A stretch of DNA of 14,314 nucleotides, taken from Prevotella sp. UBA1378. Lineage in GTDB: Bacteria > Bacteroidota > Bacteroidia > Bacteroidales > Bacteroidaceae. How positions within the stretch are numbered: the first letter of the stretch is position 1; every line of letters begins with the position of its first letter. The stretch lies in assembly GCA_002305505.1 (NCBI GenBank), contig DBRC01000081.1:31619-45932 (forward strand), given 5' to 3'. Below are positions 1-6,801 of the stretch, one piece after another. The position numbers were made by a program, and so were the translations under genes. The notes under the pieces are model-generated. The model had not been told where the DNA came from. It did no database searches and saw only the letters and a program-made list of their open reading frames with translations.

Positions 1-38
1 TGGCCAAAAATCATCCGGGCCGCTTTCCTTATATGCCG

Positions 39-69
39 CCGGATTAGCGCGGGTTCCTTATCCCGAACT
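39..69 (+). repeat. Dispersed intergenic repeat, copy 1
   Basis: This 31-nt element has the block CCGGATTAGCGC (39-50), a 7-nt spacer and the block TTATCCCGAACT (58-69). Both 12-mers recur exactly, inverted and with the same 7-nt spacing, at 14253-14283. Another copy lies at 152-182 and a copy of the right-hand block at 10599-10610. All copies are outside genes. It looks like a REP-like dispersed repeat; its function is unknown. Confidence 0.7.
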
Positions 70-151
70 GACGTAGTCCTGAAAGCAAGCCAAGGGCAGC
101 AGGCGGATAATGGGCCGGAAAGTTTTATGGCAATATTTCTTTCCGCGGCGG

Positions 152-182
152 CCGGCTTAACATGATGTCTTTATCCCGAACT
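152..182 (+). repeat. Dispersed intergenic repeat, copy 2
   Basis: This copy keeps TTATCCCGAACT exactly (171-182). Nineteen nt of left-hand sequence begin with CCGGCTTAAC, which resembles CCGGATTAGC of copy 1 at the same distance. After the core it reads CTGGTTTATA, close to CAGGTATAAA following the core of the copy at the window's end, so the element may extend about 10 nt beyond the core. It lies about 75 bases before the promoter of the lipoprotein gene. Confidence 0.6.
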
Positions 183-256
183 CTGGTTTATAGCAACGTT
201 CTTAGGCAAGAGCCGGAATTTTACGGCAAAAAACGGGGAAATCCGCAAAATAAAGT

Positions 257-264
257 TATCTTTG
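257..264 (+). promoter_or_regulatory. Bacteroidota -7 promoter box for the lipoprotein gene
   Basis: TATCTTTG matches TAnnTTTG. It ends 19 nt before the ATG at 284, implying a leader of roughly 12 to 15 nt. I see no clear -33 element. Confidence 0.6.
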
Positions 265-283
265 CACCTGTAAAAACGATTTT

Positions 284-1063
284 ATGATGAAACTGAAGGC
301 TTTAACACTATCAGCACTTGCCGCACTTGTATTCCATGCCTGCGGCACAGACAAGGGAACAGGCGACGACGAATCGGCCGTTATCAGCACCCAGAAGAAG
401 CACAAGGGAGACTCGACCGTCTACGGGCTGGCATGCGACGGCTGCACCGATTCGGTCATCGTCTTCCTTCCTAACAGCGGAGGCGACCCTGATACTTTCG
501 ACATCATTACCGCCCATCAGCAGCACCGCATCTTCGGGCGCCCGAAGACAGGCGATAAGCTGGCCGTCATGCTTCATCCTGAAGATAAGAACGAAGCCAC
601 GATGGTCATTGATTTAGACGACCTGAAAGGAAGCTGGTGTTATCAGGTGATGCCGGAGATGCGCCACAAGGCTGCAATTCCCAGGCGCATGCAGCGCCGC
701 ATGCCGGGACACCTGCCCGACTCGGTGAAAGAAAAGTATCTCGTGCCGCGCGAATACGGTTTCAAACTGAAGCGCGAGTATTCGGCCAGCCCCATCGGCC
801 TGCTCCCCCCAAACGCCACGGCCGACGAGACAAGCCCCGTGGAATATCCCGAACAGAAGCTGTATAACGAGTGGAGGATATTCAACGGAAAGCTGATTCT
901 CACCGTCAACGCCGCCAAACTGATGACCGGGGAAAACACGGGAAAGACGGAGAACGATACGGCCGAGATAGTGCTGATGATGCGCGACTCGCTGGTGCTG
1001 AAGTTTAAAGACCGCATACAGAGCTATTACCGCAAACAGGGCACGGGAAGAGAGGGGCGTTAG
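284..1063 (+). CDS. Uncharacterised lipoprotein with a CxxC motif
   Basis: I do not recognise the family. The 259-residue product begins with a basic, hydrophobic signal (about residues 1-19) ending in a lipobox-like FHAC with Cys20, so it is probably lipidated. Acidic residues after the cysteine (Asp23, then Asp28-Asp29-Glu30) recall the surface-export signal of Bacteroidota lipoproteins, but they sit somewhat far from Cys20. The mature part has a CDGC motif (Cys51, Cys54) and a third cysteine at 119, which could form disulfides or bind a metal; neither is shown. Two ATG codons stand in tandem (284 and 287) and either could be the start. The gene has its own promoter box and ends in a 4-bp overlap with the convergent patatin gene. 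It is clearly a real gene; function is unassigned. Confidence 0.75.
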   Translation: MMKLKALTLSALAALVFHACGTDKGTGDDESAVISTQKKHKGDSTVYGLACDGCTDSVIVFLPNSGGDPDTFDIITAHQQHRIFGRPKTGDKLAVMLHPEDKNEATMVIDLDDLKGSWCYQVMPEMRHKAAIPRRMQRRMPGHLPDSVKEKYLVPREYGFKLKREYSASPIGLLPPNATADETSPVEYPEQKLYNEWRIFNGKLILTVNAAKLMTGENTGKTENDTAEIVLMMRDSLVLKFKDRIQSYYRKQGTGREGR

Positions 1064-3273
1064 AAATTGAACCCGAAGTTGAGGTAGATGTTCACCCTAC
1101 GTGTCTTCGTAGAATACCCGACATTGGCATTCACCGGCCCGAACATCGAATTGTAAGCCCACGTCAACTGGTATCCATGGACAAAATCGCCCCGGTAGAG
1201 GGACCGTGCTTTTTCCGCATCCATCGAAAAGGCTGCGCGCAGGATGATATAATTATTATCCACCACCCTTTGTTGCAGCTTCACCCCCGCAGCGACGAAA
1301 GCATCCCCCGTGTATTCCATCTGCCCGATGCCGGCGAAAGGCAGCTGCTGCTCCACATAATGCCCCGCAAAGTTGCCGCCGATGAAATTGCTCATGCACC
1401 AAGGCGTTTCCTTCCCCCACACGATGCGCCCGTAAACCGTCGGCTGCATCGTCAGCCGGTTACTCAGCCGCATGGCAATGCGCCATCTCCCGTCGATGGC
1501 CTGTAGGGGGAAATGGGCACGGTAGCTCGCGAAGTCGTCGGTATAAATACCGTATCCGGCTTCCAGGCGTGCTCCCCTGGTGGTAAAGTAGCTGTCGTCT
1601 TCCGAGTCGTAGTGCAGGCGGAAGCGTGCACTGTACAAGTGTTCATCGCTTAGGGCAGAGCGTTCTTGCTCGTTTCCGCTGAGCACGTCCTCAAAGTTGA
1701 AGTTTTCCCAGCGCGCCGTAAGGTCGATGCCGTAATTCTTCCCGCTCAGACTGAAAATCGTGGCATCCAGCGCATGATAATTATAGGTGACGTTGAAGTC
1801 GCGCTTGCCCCCGCTGTACAGATTGATATCGTTGCGGCGGAAAGTGTAGGCCACCGTCCAGTTCTTGAAGTTCACAGGCATGAACGTCGCCGCCAAGCGC
1901 CCCATGTAGCGCTTGCCGAAACGGCCCGTAGCCGACAGCTCTACCGGCAGCCGCGTGGGCAGCCTCCACTCGGTGGCGGCCTGCATTGCCACTATCTCCT
2001 CCGTATCGAAACGCACGCCGACGTGTGCTTCGGTTATCTTCCGGTTGCCGGCTATCACCCGCAGCCAGTACCCCCCGGGCATCTGGCGCAGCGTATACTC
2101 GGCACTGGCGTACATCATGTCCGTCCGCAGGGCCACCATGGCTTGCTCGAGCTGCAGCGAGCTGACACTGTCGCCCTCGTAAATGCCGAATTTACGGCAG
2201 ATATACTTTCGGTCCGACGGTGCGACGTTCTCGAAATCGATGGCACTAATCCTGATGCGCTGCGGCAGATACCCGTCGGCAGAACGGTGGATGCGCTGCG
2301 GCACATATCCCGAGTCGACCCCCAAAGCGCATTTCAGTGCCAGCAGACTGTCCCACTGCAACATGGCGGCCTCTTCGCCTCGGCGGAGCAGCGTGTCGAT
2401 GGCACGCCTGCTGAAACTGGCCGAGGAAAAACCGCTTACATTCACCTTGATGGGAATATCCGTGTTGCCGATGTTCTCGTCGTATTTGTTTTTGGTGTTG
2501 AAGTCGACCAACTGGCGGAGAATATCGCTGCCCGATTTCAACTGCGACGCGGTTTTCAGTTCGGAAGCCACCATTACGCCAATCACCACCTCGGCTCCCA
2601 TCCTGCGGGCCACGTCCACCGGATAGTTGTTTTTCAGGCCACCGTCGACGAGCACCATCGAGTCGATGCGCACTGGCGTAAACACCCCCGGAATGGCCAT
2701 ACTGGCGCGCATGGCCTGCGAGAGCCATCCGCTGTGGATGTCGATTTCCGAGAAATCCACCATATTGGTTGCCACGCAGGCAAAGGGAATCGGCAGGTTA
2801 TTGAAGTCGATGCTGTCATGATAGCCCACCGTCAGCCGTGAAAAAAGACTCTGGAGGTTATGCCCTGAGATGAAGCCGCCCTTTACGTCGCTGTCGTCCT
2901 GCCGGATAATCGGCCTCGAAAAGATGTAAGTGCCCTGTTTCCGCTTTTCGGCCAAGCTCTGGTGCTTGGTATTCACTTGGTCGCTCAGCAGGAACTTCCA
3001 GTCTTGCTCGCGCACCACCGAGTCGAGCATCTGTGCATCGTAGCCGATGGAGTAAAGCCCTCCAACAATCGAGCCCATGCTCGTACCCACGATATAGTCG
3101 ATGGGAATTCCGGCCCGCTCGATTACCTTCAGCGCGCCGATATGGGCCACGCCTTTGGCACCGCCTCCGCTCAGCACCACAGCCACCCGCTTGCGCTGCG
3201 CACCGGCCGTGGCTACGGCCAGCAAGAGCAATGCTGCGGCGGCTAACCGGGTAAATACCGTATTCCTGTCCAT
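1060..3273 (-). CDS. Patatin-like phospholipase with C-terminal outer-membrane barrel
   Basis: A predicted secreted serine lipid acyl hydrolase anchored to, or passed through, the outer membrane by its own barrel, resembling the PlpD / type Vd architecture. Residues 1-26 are a signal peptide. The patatin domain (about 30-240) has the oxyanion motif GGGAKG (36-41), the nucleophile elbow GTSMG (Ser65) and the DGG of the catalytic dyad (Asp210). Residues about 340-400 look like one POTRA domain. The rest, to the terminal Phe737, is a Bac_surface_Ag/BamA-type barrel with many alternating aromatic strands. At 737 residues the protein is full length for this type. It follows queF after 19 nt and is probably the last gene of the riboswitch-led operon. 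The substrate lipid, and whether the enzyme domain reaches the cell surface, cannot be told from sequence. Confidence 0.9.
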   Translation of the reverse strand: MDRNTVFTRLAAAALLLLAVATAGAQRKRVAVVLSGGGAKGVAHIGALKVIERAGIPIDYIVGTSMGSIVGGLYSIGYDAQMLDSVVREQDWKFLLSDQVNTKHQSLAEKRKQGTYIFSRPIIRQDDSDVKGGFISGHNLQSLFSRLTVGYHDSIDFNNLPIPFACVATNMVDFSEIDIHSGWLSQAMRASMAIPGVFTPVRIDSMVLVDGGLKNNYPVDVARRMGAEVVIGVMVASELKTASQLKSGSDILRQLVDFNTKNKYDENIGNTDIPIKVNVSGFSSASFSRRAIDTLLRRGEEAAMLQWDSLLALKCALGVDSGYVPQRIHRSADGYLPQRIRISAIDFENVAPSDRKYICRKFGIYEGDSVSSLQLEQAMVALRTDMMYASAEYTLRQMPGGYWLRVIAGNRKITEAHVGVRFDTEEIVAMQAATEWRLPTRLPVELSATGRFGKRYMGRLAATFMPVNFKNWTVAYTFRRNDINLYSGGKRDFNVTYNYHALDATIFSLSGKNYGIDLTARWENFNFEDVLSGNEQERSALSDEHLYSARFRLHYDSEDDSYFTTRGARLEAGYGIYTDDFASYRAHFPLQAIDGRWRIAMRLSNRLTMQPTVYGRIVWGKETPWCMSNFIGGNFAGHYVEQQLPFAGIGQMEYTGDAFVAAGVKLQQRVVDNNYIILRAAFSMDAEKARSLYRGDFVHGYQLTWAYNSMFGPVNANVGYSTKTRRVNIYLNFGFNF

Positions 3274-3292
3274 CGGCTATTCTTATTTTCTG

Positions 3293-3754
3293 CTATACCG
3301 GTTGCCGCGCGGCCATGCGCTGCAGTGCCAGCTGTTCATATTTTGTGCCGGGCTGCCCGTAATTGGCATAGGGATAGATGCTGATTCCGCCGCGCGGCGT
3401 AAACAGCCCCGCCACCTCTATATATTTAGGCTCCATCAGCTCCACCAAGTCTTTCATGATTGTGTTCACGCAGTCTTCGTGGAAATCGCCGTGGTTGCGG
3501 AAGCTGAACAGGTAGAGCTTCAGGCTCTTGCTCTCCACCATCCGGCGGCCGGGGATATACATGATTTTTATCTCGGCAAAGTCGGGTTGCCCGGTGATGG
3601 GGCACAGCGAGGTAAACTCGGGGCAGTTGAACTGCACCCAGTAATCGTTGCCGGGATGTTTGTTCTCGAACGTCTCGAGCACCTCGGGCGCATAGTCTGC
3701 CTTGTATCCAGTCGTGCGCCCCAGCGACTGTAGCCGGTCGGTTGTCCTGTCCAT
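3293..3754 (-). CDS. queF: NADPH-dependent 7-cyano-7-deazaguanine reductase (QueF)
   Basis: QueF reduces the nitrile of preQ0 to the aminomethyl group of preQ1 with NADPH, in the cytoplasm, on the route to queuosine at position 34 of GUN-anticodon tRNAs. The 153-residue product is the short, unimodular form. The catalytic cysteine is Cys51 in FTSLCP and the general-acid aspartate is Asp58 in GQPDFAEI. The family's QueF motif is ESKSLK (74-79), and HGDFHED (89-94) supplies the His and Glu used for substrate binding. All key residues are present. It starts 8 nt after the yhhQ stop and sits 19 nt before the patatin gene. Pairing with a precursor transporter, and no queC, queD or queE in the window, suggests that imported preQ0 is reduced here. 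Confidence 0.95.
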   Translation of the reverse strand: MDRTTDRLQSLGRTTGYKADYAPEVLETFENKHPGNDYWVQFNCPEFTSLCPITGQPDFAEIKIMYIPGRRMVESKSLKLYLFSFRNHGDFHEDCVNTIMKDLVELMEPKYIEVAGLFTPRGGISIYPYANYGQPGTKYEQLALQRMAARQPV

Positions 3755-3762
3755 TGTATATA

Positions 3763-4458
3763 TTAATCTGCAGTGGAAAACTTAAACACGTTATAACTGA
3801 TGCCGGTGTCGTACACGTCGGCGCCCTCAACCCGCTTCGTGGCGTGCACCGCGCGGATGGTAACCGGCAACACCGCGATTTCGTAAAGCGTCTTGAGCAG
3901 CACCTGCGAAATAATGAGCGACGGCATCTCCGACAGGGGAACTACGCCGCTCAAGGCCAGGGGGAAGAAGATAACCGAATCGACGGTTTCGCCGCAAACC
4001 GTACTCAGGATGGCACGGGCGGAGAAATTGCGCCCGCCCGAGGAAACCTTCATGCGGCTCATCACGTAGGCGTTGACAAACGAACCTACGAGAAAGGCTG
4101 CAAACGAAGCCGCAGCAATGCGCGGAGCCAATCCGAATACGGCATGGAAACCGGCCTCATTATCCCAGTAGGGGGCACCGGGAATGGCATCGGCAAGGGC
4201 TCCGAACAACACGAAGATAAAGTTCATGGCGAAGCCTGTCCATATCAGCAGGCGCGCGCGGCCGTACCCCCACACCTCGCATACGCAATCGTTGATGATG
4301 TAGCTGATGGGGAACACTATCAAGCCGCCGGTGATATTGACGGGGCCGATACTGACTTGCTTTGTTTCGAGCACGTTTGCCGTGATCAGGCAGACGCAGA
4401 AGAGTATGCAGAAAAGCATGAACAGCACACTCACTTGTTGTTTTACCTTGTTGTTCAT
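3763..4458 (-). CDS. yhhQ: Queuosine precursor transporter (YhhQ family)
   Basis: An inner-membrane importer of preQ0/preQ1 of the YhhQ (Vut_1) family; 231 residues, normal for the family. About six hydrophobic segments are visible, the first at residues 8-29. Two family motifs stand out: FPISYIINDCVCEVWGYGRAR at about 49-69, with its buried acidic residues, and RAILSTVCGETVD (148-160), with conserved Arg, Ser-Thr, Gly-Glu and Asp. It is the first gene of the operon with queF and the patatin, directly behind a preQ1-type riboswitch whose last pairing base is only 4 nt from the ATG. So import should fall when preQ1 is plentiful. Which base (preQ0, preQ1 or queuine) is carried is inferred from the neighbouring queF, which would be needed only for preQ0. 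Confidence 0.92.
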   Translation of the reverse strand: MNNKVKQQVSVLFMLFCILFCVCLITANVLETKQVSIGPVNITGGLIVFPISYIINDCVCEVWGYGRARLLIWTGFAMNFIFVLFGALADAIPGAPYWDNEAGFHAVFGLAPRIAAASFAAFLVGSFVNAYVMSRMKVSSGGRNFSARAILSTVCGETVDSVIFFPLALSGVVPLSEMPSLIISQVLLKTLYEIAVLPVTIRAVHATKRVEGADVYDTGISYNVFKFSTAD

Positions 4459-4460
4459 TA

Positions 4461-4500
4461 TTCTTGTTTTGTTAGAGGGGGTTGAGCAAGTACCCCTATG
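4461..4500 (-). promoter_or_regulatory. Class I preQ1 riboswitch in the yhhQ-queF leader
   Basis: Read on the - strand, the leader folds as a compact H-type pseudoknot. P1 pairs AGGGG (4497-4493) with CCCCT (4480-4476). P2 pairs CTTG (4490-4487) with CAAG (4466-4463). The A-rich linker CTAACAAAA lies between the P1 3' strand and the P2 tail. One unpaired C (4481) just before the P1 3' strand sits where class I aptamers pair with preQ1. The tail TAACAAAACAAG equals, from memory, that of the Thermoanaerobacter tengcongensis preQ1-I aptamer, and the 11-nt spacing between the G and C runs matches the Bacillus subtilis one. The yhhQ ATG lies 4 nt after the P2 G, so ligand binding would most likely block translation initiation. 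Its place before preQ1-pathway genes makes the call strong. Confidence 0.88.
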
Positions 4501-4511
4501 TTTTCGGGCAA

Positions 4512-4519
4512 CAAAGGTA
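4512..4519 (-). promoter_or_regulatory. -7 promoter box for the yhhQ-queF-patatin operon
   Basis: On the - strand this reads TACCTTTG. Transcription should begin near 4505, a few bases before the first riboswitch base at 4500, so the leader would be almost entirely aptamer. It shares the 142-bp intergenic region with the divergent thioredoxin gene. Confidence 0.65.
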
Positions 4520-4562
4520 GTTAAAAAATCTGATATTACGCATCTTTCTCAAATAAAATGTA

Positions 4563-4570
4563 TATTTTTG
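4563..4570 (+). promoter_or_regulatory. -7 promoter box for the TlpA-like gene
   Basis: TATTTTTG fits TAnnTTTG and ends 30 nt before the ATG at 4601. An AAAAAGGA stretch 7 to 14 nt before the ATG is one of the few plausible Shine-Dalgarno sequences in the window. Confidence 0.5.
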
Positions 4571-4600
4571 CCAACGAATAAAACATAAAAAGGACAATAG

Positions 4601-5590
4601 ATGAAGAAAATTTCAGCAACAATGCTGCTGGCGGCACTCGCCATCGCAGCAACGGCACAAATCAATTTTACCGTAAAGGGGACGGCGCGGGGCGGCGCCA
4701 CGGAACTGGTGGTGGGCAACATAGCGGCCAACGAGGTTATGGGCAACGTGAAAGTGGCCGACGGGAAATTCACGTTTACGGGGAAAGCTGACGAAAACAG
4801 CGTGCTCTGCTTTGTAGACCGGACAAACCACGTACAGACCTTTTTCATCGTGGACGGGCCCGACATCAGCGTCGACATGAACGATAACAAGACGAGCGGC
4901 ACGCCGATGAACGAAAAATTCACCCCGTTCGTACAGAACCTGCACCGCCTGCAGCAACAGGGCGACCGCAAGGGCTATACCGAGGCCCTGCGCAAAGCAA
5001 CGGACGAGAACAAGGACAACTGTATAGCAGCATTCGCCTTCAGCGAACTGGCGTACAGTCTCGACTACAACGAGCTGGAGTCCATCGTGAACAGCGGTGC
5101 GCCCTTCCTCTCCCACCCGCTCTGCGACGGGCCTAAAAAGCTGCTGGAGGGGCTAAGGCTGCGCGCGCCGGGAAGCATGTTCAAGGACTTGGCGGAGAAC
5201 GACACGCTGGGCGTGGCACACCGGCTGAGCGAATATGTGGGCAAAGGCAACTATGTGCTCATCGACTTCTGGGCCAGCTGGTGCGGGCCGTGCATGGCCG
5301 AAATGCCCAACGTAAAGGCCAATTACGAGAAGTACAAATCGAAGGGATTCAACGTAGTGGGGCTCTCGTTCGACCACGATGCCAAGGCATGGAAAAAGGC
5401 CATCCGCAACAACGGGCTCGACTGGGTGCACCTGAGCGACTTGAAAGCATGGAAAAGCCTCGCGGCTGAAACCTACGGCATACGCAGCATCCCGTCCAGT
5501 ATCCTCTGCGACGGCAGCGGTAAGATAATAGCTACCGACCTGCGCGAAGAGGCTTTAGGCAACAAGCTGAAGGAGATTTACGGCGAGTAA
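4601..5590 (+). CDS. TlpA-like thiol-disulfide oxidoreductase (DUF4369 plus thioredoxin fold)
   Basis: A predicted periplasmic thioredoxin-fold protein that reduces or exchanges disulfides in exported proteins. Residues 1-20 are a signal peptide ending ATAQ, with no lipobox cysteine, so the protein should be soluble. Residues about 21-115 match the DUF4369 beta domain found in front of many Bacteroidota thioredoxins, 115-205 is a helical linker, and 210-329 is the AhpC/TSA-TlpA domain. The active site is WCGPC (Cys228, Cys231) and the cis-proline is Pro298 in SIPSS. All catalytic residues are present and the 329-residue length is usual for the type. It is divergent from the queuosine operon and followed by a 150-bp gap, so it is probably transcribed alone. 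The partner protein is unknown. Confidence 0.9.
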   Translation: MKKISATMLLAALAIAATAQINFTVKGTARGGATELVVGNIAANEVMGNVKVADGKFTFTGKADENSVLCFVDRTNHVQTFFIVDGPDISVDMNDNKTSGTPMNEKFTPFVQNLHRLQQQGDRKGYTEALRKATDENKDNCIAAFAFSELAYSLDYNELESIVNSGAPFLSHPLCDGPKKLLEGLRLRAPGSMFKDLAENDTLGVAHRLSEYVGKGNYVLIDFWASWCGPCMAEMPNVKANYEKYKSKGFNVVGLSFDHDAKAWKKAIRNNGLDWVHLSDLKAWKSLAAETYGIRSIPSSILCDGSGKIIATDLREEALGNKLKEIYGE

Positions 5591-5610
5591 CATATTGCTA
5601 AGTGGCAGCA

Positions 5611-5646
5611 AGGGGAAGGCGGCCCGAATGAGCACGGGCTTTCCCT
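5611..5646 (+). terminator. Possible terminator hairpin after the TlpA-like gene
   Basis: GCCCG (5622-5626) pairs with CGGGC (5635-5639) around an 8-nt loop, and AGGG (5611-5614) can pair with CCCT (5643-5646) across an internal loop. There is no T run, so the call is weak. Confidence 0.35.
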
Positions 5647-5663
5647 ACCCCGAACCCATTCAT

Positions 5664-5735
5664 CCGTTAATCTGTTAATCCGTTAATCCGTTAATCTGTT
5701 AATCTGTTAATCCGTTAATCTGTTAATCTGTTAAT
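5664..5735 (+). repeat. Nine-copy 8-bp tandem repeat before the acyltransferase gene
   Basis: Nine perfect-length units of CYGTTAAT run without a break. The second base alternates C,T,C,C,T,T,C,T,T; otherwise the units are identical. The tract ends 5 nt before the ATG at 5741 and replaces any Shine-Dalgarno sequence. In the frame of the gene it meets a TAA at 5735-5737, so unit changes would alter the spacing and strength of expression, not the reading frame. Tracts like this change length by replication slippage. Confidence 0.95.
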
Positions 5736-5740
5736 AAACT

Positions 5741-6703
5741 ATGGGAGCAGGAACACAAGCACACAAGACAGGACGGCTCGACGAGTTAGACTACCTTAAA
5801 TGCGTCTTCATCGTCCTCATGATTTGTTTCCACCTTGTATATATAGGTGACACTTATCCGTACGCCAAGCGCGTGGTGTACACGTTCCACATGCCCGCCT
5901 TCCTCATCATCTCAGGCTACCTGATGAACATGTCGAAACCGCCGCGGCAGTTCCTGCGCACCATACTCTGGTTTGCCGTGCCCTACACCGTGATGGAGAG
6001 CGGATACATCGTCATGGCATCACTGCTGCCCATACGCGAACACATCGACCAGCTCATACCGTCCGTATTCCTCGACAAACTGCTGCTCCATCCGCTGGGG
6101 CCTTACTGGTACCTGCATACCCTTATCCTATGCGGCACGGCCTGCTACGCGACAGTACGGTATACACGGTTAGACACCGTGTCGCAGCTTGCCGCGCTCG
6201 GTCTGCTTATGTTCCTGCTTTCCCACTGGGCCGGCATGGTATCCCTACCCAATGCGCTCTATTTCATGGCTGGGGCAGCCATACGCCACAGCGGGCTTGC
6301 ATTCACCTGCGTGTTCCGCCCGTCGCCGCTGGCCGTCGCTGCCCTTGCGCTGCTGGCCGCCTTCCCCGCCAACCTCGACAGGGCCACCGCCGGCGGTGCC
6401 CTTATCGTGTACCTCGCCATCAGCACCTGCCTTTACTCCTTCCCGTATATCAAGGGCAGCCTGCGGCGCCTGCTGCTCTTTTTAGGCAGGAACTCGCTGC
6501 TGCTCTTCGTTTTCTCGCCAATATTTACCATCCTGTGCAAAGCGATGCTCCCCTATCTGGCATTCGACCCTACGGGACTGTTGTTCTTATTTTTCTCGCT
6601 CATCATCTGCATCGCAGGCAGTCTGTCCATCGGCTACATAATGGACGCTATGCACGCCGCACCGCTCTTTTTCGGGCGGAAAACGGCCATTACAAGGCTG
6701 TAA
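5741..6703 (+). CDS. Membrane acyltransferase, acyltransferase-3 family
   Basis: An integral inner-membrane protein of the acyltransferase-3 family (PF01757), whose members move acetyl or other acyl groups onto surface polysaccharides or other cell-envelope molecules. The family pattern is clear at the N-terminus: LDYLKC (16-21), the active-site His31 in ICFHLVY, and FHMPAFLIISGYL (49-61). About ten hydrophobic segments fill the remainder, and 320 residues is typical. The acceptor cannot be read from the sequence, and no glycan cluster adjoins it. The start follows at 5 nt the octanucleotide tract, so expression may vary between cells. The 3' end runs into a 74-bp gap before the kinase promoter. 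Family assignment is firm, function is not. Confidence 0.88.
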   Translation: MGAGTQAHKTGRLDELDYLKCVFIVLMICFHLVYIGDTYPYAKRVVYTFHMPAFLIISGYLMNMSKPPRQFLRTILWFAVPYTVMESGYIVMASLLPIREHIDQLIPSVFLDKLLLHPLGPYWYLHTLILCGTACYATVRYTRLDTVSQLAALGLLMFLLSHWAGMVSLPNALYFMAGAAIRHSGLAFTCVFRPSPLAVAALALLAAFPANLDRATAGGALIVYLAISTCLYSFPYIKGSLRRLLLFLGRNSLLLFVFSPIFTILCKAMLPYLAFDPTGLLFLFFSLIICIAGSLSIGYIMDAMHAAPLFFGRKTAITRL

Positions 6704-6770
6704 GGGGGCCGCCAGATAATTAAAAATAGTTGTTTTTCCTTAAACGTTAGATTATTTCAACAATTATTCG

Positions 6771-6778
6771 TAACTTTG
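6771..6778 (+). promoter_or_regulatory. -7 promoter box for the sensor kinase
   Basis: TAACTTTG fits TAnnTTTG and lies 23 nt before the ATG at 6802. Its last G is the first base of the in-frame GTG at 6778, which is evidence against that GTG as the start. Confidence 0.65.
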
Positions 6779-6801
6779 TGCCTATACACGTAAAAATCGC
6801 G

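Noticed and set aside
1666..2841. Long 391-codon + strand open frame opposite the patatin-barrel gene
   Set aside because: It lies wholly antisense to a gene with clear patatin and barrel motifs. Its product is rich in His, Arg, Gln and Val with no recognisable domain, as expected from the complement of a GC-rich gene.
3742..4485. 247-codon + strand frame opposite yhhQ
   Set aside because: Antisense to a clear transporter gene and running through the riboswitch; the composition is low in hydrophobic residues and shows no domain.
5664..5735. CRISPR-like array
   Set aside because: The units are 8 bp, directly joined, with no spacers and no cas genes nearby; it is a simple tandem repeat.
6778..6801. 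GTG at 6778 as the kinase start
   Set aside because: The G of this codon is the last base of the TAACTTTG promoter box, and the signal peptide begins properly at the ATG at 6802.
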